In this document: positions 56,965 through 64,000 of the stretch, piece after piece
How positions within the stretch are numbered: the first letter of the stretch is position 1
How the letters are laid out: each line of letters begins with the position of its first letter
Source: Hydrangea macrophylla
Lineage: Eukaryota > Streptophyta > Magnoliopsida > Cornales > Hydrangeaceae
Direction of reading: 5' to 3'
DNA: 64,000 bases
Assembly (NCBI GenBank): GCA_033977485.1
Contig: CM066990.1
Span: 10,188,501 to 10,252,500, forward strand
Made by a program: the position numbers and the translations under genes
Notes under the pieces: generated by a model
Databases searched by the model: none
The model's input: the letters and a program-made list of their open reading frames with translations, nothing else
Told to the model about the DNA's origin: nothing

Positions 56965-58062
56965 GTCAAAGAGTGGCAAGCATTGGAAACTTTGGCTGAA
57001 TGTGATATTCAGGCCTCAAATTCAAGCAATGGATGACGCTTTGGATGTCTCATGGTGCAACCGACCCTCATCAGTCGTATTTTGGAGGCACAAAATAAGA
57101 ACGAAGGACTTCAAGAATGGTTCACGAGCAACTCGGTAAAAGAACTAGAGAATTGGGGTGTTGGTTCGGACAGAGCACTCAGATGCAGAGGCAGAATTTG
57201 TGTGCCCGATGAAGGTGATCTTAGAAAGGATATATTGGACGAAGCTCATAAGTCATGAATGACTATTCACCCGAGAGGTACAAAGATGTACAAGGTTTTA
57301 AAGAGGAACTTCTAGTTAGATGGTATGAAATAAGAAGTTACAGAACACGTGTCTCAATGGCTTACATGTAAGCAAGTGAAGGCAAAACATCAGAAGCCTC
57401 TAGGACTTCTACAACCGTTACCAGTTCTCGGATGGAAGTGGGAACATATAACTATGGACTTCATGGTAGGATTTCCAAGATCATAGCAAAACCACGATGC
57501 TATTTGGGTAGTTGTGGATCGACTTACCAAATCAACGCATTTTATAGCTAATAGTATGTCATATCTAGTCGAACATTTGAGCCGTATATACATACAACAA
57601 ATTGGGCGACTACACGGTGTACCAGTCTCTATCGTGTCCAACCGTGATTCAAGATTTACTGTAGAGTTTTGGAAAAGTCTACAATCAGCTTTGGGAATGA
57701 CATTAAGCTTGAGTACAGCCTTTCATCCATATGCTGATGGACAGACTGAACGAGTTAACAAAGTAATGGAGGATATGCTTTGAGCATGTGTTATTGATTT
57801 TGAAAGCTCATGGGAGACTCACCTACCACTGATTGAATTCGTATACAATAACAGCTACTATTCGAGCATAGGAATGGCACCCTTTGAGGCATTATATGGG
57901 AGACTGTGTCGATCGCCTTTATGTTGGGTAGAGGTTGGAGATAATCAACTGCTTGGACCAAAGTTAGTTCGGGAAACTAATGAGAAGATCAAGTTTGTGA
58001 AGAAAAGGATGCAAACGGTGTAGAGTAGACACAAGAGTTATACTGATAAACGTCGTAAAAGT
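56965..58062 (+). pseudogene. Integrase of element E
   Basis: Linker and zinc-binding region are partly readable ([38 protein letters not shown]; the first Cys of the pair is not clear). The catalytic core has [25 protein letters not shown] (the Asp of SDRD is Asn) and GQTERVNKVMEDML with the Glu. Stops lie at about 57,037, 57,256, 57,484, 57,781 and 58,021. One catalytic residue is lost, so it is inactive even if read through. Confidence 0.85.
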
Positions 58063-58503
58063 TTGGAATTCAGTGATGGGGATCACGTGTTACTCAAAGT
58101 ATCTCCAGTATGTGGAAATGTTAGATTTGGACAGAAGAAAGGAAAGCTAGCACAACATTTCATTGGACCGTTTGAGATTCTCGAGCGTGTAGGAAAGGTT
58201 TCCTACAGACTCGCTTTACCGCCTAAGATGTCGGGAGTACACAATGTGTTTTACGTCAGCATATTGAGGAAGTGTGCTCATAATCCAATTCACGAGATCA
58301 ACTTTGAAGACATCGAGATTAACGACAATGTGTCATTTCATGAAGGACTAGTGCGAATCATGGATCGAGGAGTTAAGAAGTTGAGGAACAAGGAAATTCA
58401 GTTAGTGAAAATCTAATGGAAGTTTCATGACGAAGGAGAAGCTTCATGGGAGTTGGAATCTGAGATGTCTGAGAAGTATCCAGAGTTGTTAAAAAATGCT
58501 TAG
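58063..58503 (+). pseudogene. Integrase C-terminal domain and chromodomain of element E
   Basis: SDGDHVLLKVSPVCGNVRFG and KLAQHFIGPFEILERVGKVS form the usual integrase end; YRLALPPKMSGVHNVFYVSI follows. The chromodomain reads IMDRGVKKLRNKEIQLVKI, a stop, then WKFHDEGEASWELESEMSEK. Chromodomains of this class are thought to steer integration to marked chromatin; they also define chromoviruses. Apart from the single stop at 58,414 the domain is intact. Confidence 0.87.
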
Positions 58504-58527
58504 TTCGGATTTCAGGGATGAAATCTT

Positions 58528-58544
58528 CATTTGGTGGGGGATGA
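58528..58544 (+). promoter_or_regulatory. Polypurine tract of element E
   Basis: TTGGTGGGGGATGA immediately precedes the TGTAATACCC LTR start. Confidence 0.75.
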
Positions 58545-58634
58545 TGTAATACCCTGTAATTTCTTTGTGTATTTCTGTATATATATAAATATGACCCTTT
58601 GTTTTATTTCTTGTCTTTGTTGAATTTCTGGTCG

Positions 58635-58825
58635 CAATCAATTGGCCTTTATACCAATTGATTGCTATCTTTTGAATACAAATTGATTGCCATCTTTCTA
58701 ATCGATCGGAATGTTGCCGACCTGAAATTCATCACGAGGCACTATCCCAATCAATTGCCATAGATCCAATCGATTGCCATCAAATATCTGTGCCCAATCG
58801 ATTGCCACTGGTACCAATCAATTGG
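58635..58825 (+). promoter_or_regulatory. CAATCGATTG palindrome cluster upstream of Tekay TATA
   Basis: Eight sites of CAAT(C/T)(G/A)ATTG form at about 58,635, 58,653, 58,680, 58,700, 58,747, 58,766, 58,793 and 58,814. The last sits in a larger inverted repeat TGGTACCAAT-ca-ATTGGTACCA (58,809-58,830). The cluster ends about 60 bp before the TATA. Confidence 0.65.
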
Positions 58826-58966
58826 TACCAGCACAGACAAGTTTTCTTCTTTCCTTCATATATTTGACATGTGCCACTCTCATCTCTCTATATATATTGG
58901 TTCATTTTGTGCTTTAGGAGGTTTTTGGCAGTTTTGGTTATGGGAGGGAGAGTGTATACCTATATT

Positions 58967-59024
58967 ATACACATATATTTATATATCTATATATACACAC
59001 CCCCACACACACACACACATACAC
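58967..59024. repeat. (TA)n/(CA)n microsatellite in element E LTR
   Basis: Mixed TA and CA dinucleotide runs just after the TATA region. Confidence 0.85.
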
Positions 59025-59307
59025 TGCCTCTGATAGCAGAGAAGAAGGAGAAGAAGAAGAAGAGATGAAAGCAAACAGAGAGAGATATAGAGAAAGAAAG
59101 AGATCAAGAGGAGGAGAGGAAGAGAAACCTTGAGGTTTCAAGCTCCACAAGCCAAACTACACCCAAACCCACCCTTAGGTGAGTCCAACTCACTTGGTTA
59201 TTCCTATATAGCGTTTTTGTACGTCTTAGTGAAGGTTAGACGTATTTAATACATTCCGTGAACATTATATATGTTGTTTTGTATTTTTACTGGAAAAGAT
59301 GAAGTCC

Positions 59308-59519
59308 CAATCGATTGGTATGTTTACCAATCGATTGCCATTAGTCTGAACCCAATCAATTGGTATGTTTTCCAATCGATTGCCCTTGGTTGTAACCCAA
59401 TTGATTGCCAAAGTTAGCAATCGATTGGTATCATTTTATATCCAATCGATTGCCATATTTCCCAATCGATTGAATTGATTGTTATCCCAATCGATTGAAC
59501 ATTTTTTCCAATTGATTGG
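59308..59519 (+). promoter_or_regulatory. CAATCGATTG palindrome cluster downstream of Tekay TATA
   Basis: Ten sites about 20-25 bp apart, most followed by G or GCC (CAATCGATTGCC, CAATCGATTGG). They lie 130 bp past the splice donor, so inside the presumed leader intron. Confidence 0.65.
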
Positions 59520-59929
59520 AAGTTACAGATCATGGATAGTTCCTCTTGTTTATTATAATAAGGATTTGATTGTTTCAAAAATCGTTTCTCGTTTCAATTA
59601 TGCAAATATGGGATAGTAAGGGATAAAATGATATGGCATTTGAATGAGACACACATGGAATAATGGACTTAATGCATTGAACGGTGGAACCCTTTGGTTA
59701 ATGTTGAGACAATAATAAGGTTGAAAAGATGACATGCATAGTGGTGGGTCTGTCGACCACAGTGGTTGATACTATTCATGATTGGTACATGTGAATGCAA
59801 TCGCGAAGATCGTATGATATAGAGTGTGATGGCCAGTATGGGTAAGGGCATGTGACTAGTATAGTTAAGGGCATGTTGGTTAGAATGTAGACGTAAGGGG
59901 CGTATTGGCCAGATAGGATCATGGCGTAT

Positions 59930-60262
59930 TGGCCGTAATGTATCGAGCATATTGGTTGGGCGTGTTGGCCGTAATGTATTGAGCATGTTGGCTTGGCGTG
60001 TTGGCCGTAATGTATTGAGCGTATTGGCTGGTTGTATTGGCCATAATGTATTAAGTGTATTGGCTGGGCATGTTCGCCATAATGTATTGAGTGTATTGAC
60101 TGGGTGTGTTGGCCGTAATGTATCGAGCATGTTAGTTGGGCATATTGGTCGTAATGTATTGAGCGTGTTGGTTGGGCGTGATGGCTGCAATGTATTGAGC
60201 GTCTTGGCTGGTCGTGTTGGTTGTAATGTATCGAGCGTATTGGCTGGGCGTGTTGGCCAAAG
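59930..60262 (+). repeat. 36-bp minisatellite in element E LTR
   Basis: About nine diverged copies of TATTGGCTGGGCGTGTTGGC followed by CGTAATGTATTGAGCG. Because 36 is a multiple of three, a spurious 154-codon frame with a 12-residue repeat (VLSVLAGRVGRN-like) spans it. Confidence 0.9.
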
Positions 60263-61395
60263 TATGTCGGGGTGTTTGGCTAGAATATATGGGACTGTGC
60301 ATCAGGAATTGACAGACCGTAGGTATGAGACTACGTGTCTGATTAATGTGGACCCAAGAGTCCATGTTATGATAAGATTGGATTGGGATGATGTTCGTTG
60401 TAATATATTGGGTTGATGCATACATGCATGCGAACGATGAGATAATCATTTTAGTGATGTTGTTACTTTATATGCTGCTTATCTAGAGATACTCTGTTAG
60501 TGTTTGCATTCACTCGGCTTTTATAGCTGATGGCATTTATGCCGCTGGATATTCAATGTCCAGCTGGCCAGGGTTATGAGTACGCAGGAGATGCATACAT
60601 GGATAGGGACTACGTGGATGGAGCCTACGATGATGCAGGCTATGCTGGAGATGACTATTATGCGAGCTAAACATCTAAAGCTTCGCCGTAGATAGTTATG
60701 TTTATGTTTTTAGAGACCGTTGTAATTGTTAAGTTTGTAATCGACATATGTTGCCGAAATGTTTTATTTATATTTTCTGCAAACACTTTGGTTTTGTAAT
60801 AGTTAGTATTGAACTCCACTTTTATATCAAGCTTAGAACTTTCCAGTGTGTGGCTTGAATCATTACTCTGATGGTTTGACTTTGATTACGGACAATGTGG
60901 GGACTTTCAACTATCATGGCCTACGGGTCCAAAAAGGAATTTATTTTCTCTATTTTTGCTACTGCAGGGTGTGACAACATGTAAGTACACTATTAACATA
61001 TTATACAACTTTATTGAGGGTTATACGGGACTACCATTTACCGAGGATAAACTGAATAATTAATCAAAACAGAAAACGGAACTGCTCAATCTCTTACAAA
61101 TCTCGATATACAATAATGCGTGTATATCAGTGAGGTACAACACCCCTAAGCATAAGTACTACTAATATTAAAGTAAAGTACAACTCTTAAAGCATAGGGT
61201 ACAATGACCCCTTAGCTCATAACAGACTTAAGTACAACAAAACAGAAGATTTTACCAAGCTGTCTCAGCTTGCTCGAGCGGGCCGCTAGTGCGGGCCGCT
61301 CCGACAATTTATGCTCAGAAAGGCCACGTGGTTATTTAAAATCAATTTTAAAAAATGGCTTGGTCGTGCACGCTGGCCACTCGCGTAACCCCTCG

Positions 61396-61415
61396 CTTGC
61401 GCGCTCGCGCGCAAG
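61396..61415. repeat. GC-rich hairpin in element F LTR
   Basis: CTTGCGCG-ctcg-CGCGCAAG: perfect 8-bp arms with a 4-base loop. Confidence 0.8.
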
Positions 61416-61964
61416 ATGTTATAGAAACGTCTTCTTCCTTATTTTTCCCCTATTTTGAAATCAAAGACTCGTTTTTACCCATTTTGAAAACTTAACCAAA
61501 CAGGACTTCCAATATATGAATCTCTTCCTTTTTCTGCGTAGATTTCAAATACCAAATCGATTTTTATTGAAATCAAACGCAGCTCACGATTTTATCAAAA
61601 AATCAAATGGCTACAAAACTTAAAATCGACCGTTCGTTGCAACCATTGCGAATTAGCTTTTGAAATTTGAAATAGAGCCTCGTTGGATCGAGACATTTCA
61701 TTTGATATAAAGAAATCGAGTTTTCGTTATAGTTTTTCTGCCCAATATTTGGACCCTCAACAATATACATGAAAACTATATATATATATGTATATATATC
61801 TATCTATATCATAGTTTATATAAACTGAAATTGAAACTTAAAATATTGATATCTTACCCAATATTGAATTCTTGAAGATACACAGAGAATAGTAAGCTTC
61901 CAAATTTCCTTTGTAAATTAACTTGTGACTGTATAAATGCATGCATATATATCTCGTGTGAGAG

Positions 61965-61974
<10 letters not shown>

Positions 61975-62013
<39 letters not shown>
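61975..62013. repeat. (GA)n microsatellite
   Basis: About 19 AG units. On the minus strand it forms the CT-rich leader just after the element F TATA. Confidence 0.9.
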
Positions 62014-62017
<4 letters not shown>

Positions 62018-62341
62018 GTGAGTTGAGGTGAGAGAGCATAGAGTTGAGTTCATAGTTATGAGGGGGGTTTGTTGTGTATATATATAAGGATTGCATTGCT
62101 TGGCCACCAAGTGGCTTCAAGCTCACAATTCACCACACACACACACGCACAATCTCACTGCACACACACTGTACATAAATTATATTTGGTCCCCAAGTTT
62201 CACAAAGGAGGTCCTTGTGTGTGTTGAGCTCATGCGATGACGCACACACACAAGTAAAATTTATACTGTACAAATTCCCAACCTGGTATTTTTTTTTTTA
62301 TGAAAATAAATTAATACGTTTTAAAATTCTGGGTCATTACA

Positions 62342-64000
62342 CTCTACCTCCCTTAAAAGAATTTCGTCCGTGAAATTCAAGTAAGGTCATTTGATAACAA
62401 AGTAATCGTAACCCACTCCAAGGAAAATTTCACACTCCGTCTTATAATACGGATATTCATTTACGTGCATTCTGATATACCGGATCGCAAGAACCTTATG
62501 CAAAGTAGGTCATAACGCTTCATTTCCCCCAAAGTAATTTTCTCAAAAGCCTAGTATCCTATTCTCAAATTGCATTCCTCGAATTTCCAAAGGAGATTCA
62601 ATTCTCAGAGTCCAACATCTATCGTAATGCAAGTTGAGAGGTTCCTCAACCGCTTCATATATGTTGTAATATGATAACACTGTAAGAAGGTTGAGAGATT
62701 CCTCAACCATCCATATACATAGTAATAGAATACATCTTGAGATAATACTGTCAATAGGTTGAGAGATTCCTCAACCATCCATATACATCGTAATTAGAAT
62801 ACATCAGGATATACCGTATTATAATACACCATAATATAATATGAGAGATTCCTCATCTATATACCATAAAAATTAAATAAAATTGTAAAGGAATACTGTA
62901 ATATCACGTTGTATGATAATACCATAAGGTATACCGTAAGATAGGTTGAGAGATTCCTCAACCGTCCAATATCCACAGAAATATAGTAATCTCAAATGAT
63001 TAATATCTCCAACGACGCTATCGTCGATCCCCGATATACTCAACTCATATCCCCATGTACTCACGTCATATCGTATAACCTAAGTTTGAAACAAAGACTA
63101 ATGTTCCCAATGTGTGAACCACAAAATACTTACCAGGACCAAGTCCAGGAAAAATTAACAAATTGCACTTTATGCTCTACTTCACATGATGTCTCAAATT
63201 CATGTGCTCACAGCAAATATAACTGCATATTACGATGTTCTCTATACATTTCTTCTGATGGTGTTTCAAACATTCAAGGGTTGATATAATCACCTCAAAG
63301 ATTCCATAGAATGACACGATCATAGAATGATACTCTCTTTCTAGAAAAGTGTGTGAACTTACACAGAAAGATAGTCATACCAAGAAGCTCCACTGACATA
63401 ACCAGTCATCCAAATCAAACAACAAGGATCCGTAAAGGCAAGCATACCCAACTCATAAAGGAGTGAATTCAACCGTTCAAAAGAATTTCTAAGGAATAAC
63501 GAGTACCAAGGTCTAACCCAAAGGAGAGGCTATTCCAAAAAGTCACTAAGTTACCTATAGCCGAACTATTGAAATAGGAGGAGGCATAGGAACTACACAA
63601 ATGCTTTCACTATCCATTTCACACATGAATCTAATTCAAGCTGCACTCATGGGTATTACACAATCGTGTACACGTCTCATGGGTATGTATAATGGCGTAA
63701 ACATATTCATAGAAAGACTTATTTCTAACATGCTTTTCACTTAGCTAAGCATATAAGCATATAAGCATCTTAAACAACACAGCATGATATATCACATAGT
63801 CCCGCAGGCAAGTAAACATTCTCGATTCATCTTCTCAAAGATACGTGCAATTAAAATTTTAAACAGCACATCACAAGTTATCAAGTAACAGGTTAGAACA
63901 TGATAATACGGTTCTCAAGTCATCGACTAACATGTCAACAAAACAATCTCTCAATCAACATGAGCACATAACCCGGCGTTCCAAAGTATTCGACCCGGTA
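62342..64000 (-). other. Internal 3' region of element F, no gene seen
   Basis: Only the last residues of a chromovirus polyprotein (LLEFHGRNSFKGGRV, ending at 62,339) are readable at the left edge. The rest has no family motif on either strand. It contains five GGTTGAGAGATTCCTCAACC-like hairpins at 62,633-62,963. Element F may be non-autonomous like element A. Confidence 0.45.
62633..62963. repeat. Five dispersed GGTTGAG...CTCAACC hairpin repeats
   Basis: Copies at 62,633, 62,689, 62,757, 62,843 (core only) and 62,944. The arms GGTTGAG and CTCAACC are perfect in three copies, with loop AGATTC. Spacing grows from 56 to about 100 bp. Confidence 0.8.

Larger units (their letters stand above)
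52973..60976 (+). mobile_element. Element E: Tekay chromovirus, 5' LTR cut by element C
   Basis: A 794-bp fragment of the 5' LTR (52,973-53,766), tRNA-Met primer site, gag, protease, RT, RNase H, integrase and C-terminal chromodomain, polypurine tract and a 2.43-kb 3' LTR. Lineage follows from the gag core, tRNA-Met primer, protein order and the chromodomain. By hand I count roughly 45 differences in about 710 aligned LTR bases, so the insertion is old. Element C interrupts the 5' LTR; the missing LTR start is not in the window. Confidence 0.85.
58545..60976 (+). repeat. 3' LTR of element E (2.43 kb)
   Basis: Begins TGTAATACCC and ends GTGTGACA. A likely TATA is CTATATATATTGG at 58,888 (an earlier TATATATATAAATATG lies at 58,577). 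Splice donor TTAG|GTGAGT is at 59,179. Palindromes of the CAATCGATTG type cluster at 58,635-58,825 and 59,308-59,519. A 36-bp minisatellite fills 59,930-60,262. Confidence 0.88.
60977..62341 (-). repeat. Element F: Tekay-like LTR on the minus strand, truncated
   Basis: On the minus strand the terminus reads TGTAATGACCCAGAATTTT, preceded by the chromovirus pol end with GACGAAATTCTTTTAAGGGAGG as polypurine tract. A TATA (CCTTATATATATAC) lies at about 62,078-62,093 and a donor GG|GTAAGA at 61,857, both on the minus strand. The other LTR end is missing, since element E abuts at 60,976. A (GA)n run lies at 61,975-62,013 and a GC hairpin at 61,396-61,415. Confidence 0.65.

Noticed and set aside
59952..60416. 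154-codon ORF with a 12-residue repeat
   Set aside because: It is the 36-bp minisatellite of the Tekay LTR read in one frame; no conserved domain, and the matching minus-strand frame is equally open.
61839..62126. Two overlapping 90-codon minus-strand ORFs with Ser-Leu repeats
   Set aside because: They read through the (GA)n microsatellite in the LTR of element F.

Overview
The window is plant nuclear DNA, most likely from an angiosperm with a large, repeat-rich genome. I cannot name the species. It holds no host gene that I can support. Almost every base belongs to LTR retrotransposons of the Ty3/gypsy superfamily, nested in and joined to one another. The primer sites are plant types (initiator tRNA-Met, tRNA-Asp, tRNA-Arg). 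The polyproteins carry lineage marks of Tekay, Reina, Athila and Tat/Ogre elements. Nearly all reading frames are broken by stop codons and frameshifts, as in old heterochromatin.

Layout, left to right. 1-1,801: a decayed plant-mobile-domain-like (DUF7745-type) gene and its non-coding flank. 1,802-10,151: element A, a Tekay-like element with 4.2-kb LTRs that has gag and two extra leader ORFs but no pol; its 3' LTR is cut by element B. 10,152-15,318: element B, a Reina chromovirus (LTR, gag, protease, RT, RNase H, half an integrase). At about 15,318 it meets, tail to tail, the broken integrase of element C, a Tat/Ogre element on the minus strand (15,319-23,384 and 37,746-52,972). Element D, an Athila element of 14.36 kb with a perfect ATATC target duplication, sits inside the 5' LTR of C (23,385-37,740). 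The rest of the C LTR has expanded into nine tandem copies of a roughly 1,686-bp unit. Each unit joins the first 1.5 kb of the LTR (with its TATA box) to about 153 bp of 3' UTR and polypurine tract. Element C had itself inserted into the 5' LTR of element E, a Tekay element (52,973-60,976). E abuts element F, a minus-strand Tekay-like LTR (60,977-62,341) with non-coding internal sequence to the window end.

How the parts work together. Each element once had the usual cycle: LTR promoter, tRNA-primed reverse transcription, Gag particle, protease/RT/RNase H/integrase, and plus-strand priming at the polypurine tract. None looks autonomous now. The catalytic Asp pair of RT is altered in B, C and E, and Athila has lost the end of RNase H and the start of integrase.

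The signals I find most worth checking are these: (1) the LTR-plus-polypurine-tract tandem array in C, with A/B higher-order order and serial promoters; (2) a 50-nt stretch next to the C LTR matching the 3' half of tRNA-Arg(ACG) to its CCA end, with G where the wobble inosine would be; (3) arrays of short palindromes (TCGATCGA in Athila, CAATCGATTG in Tekay) that bracket the TATA box on both sides, also at a third, internal promoter-like site in Athila ahead of the env-position ORF; (4) splice-acceptor-like tracts placed just ahead of each of three downstream Athila ORFs.
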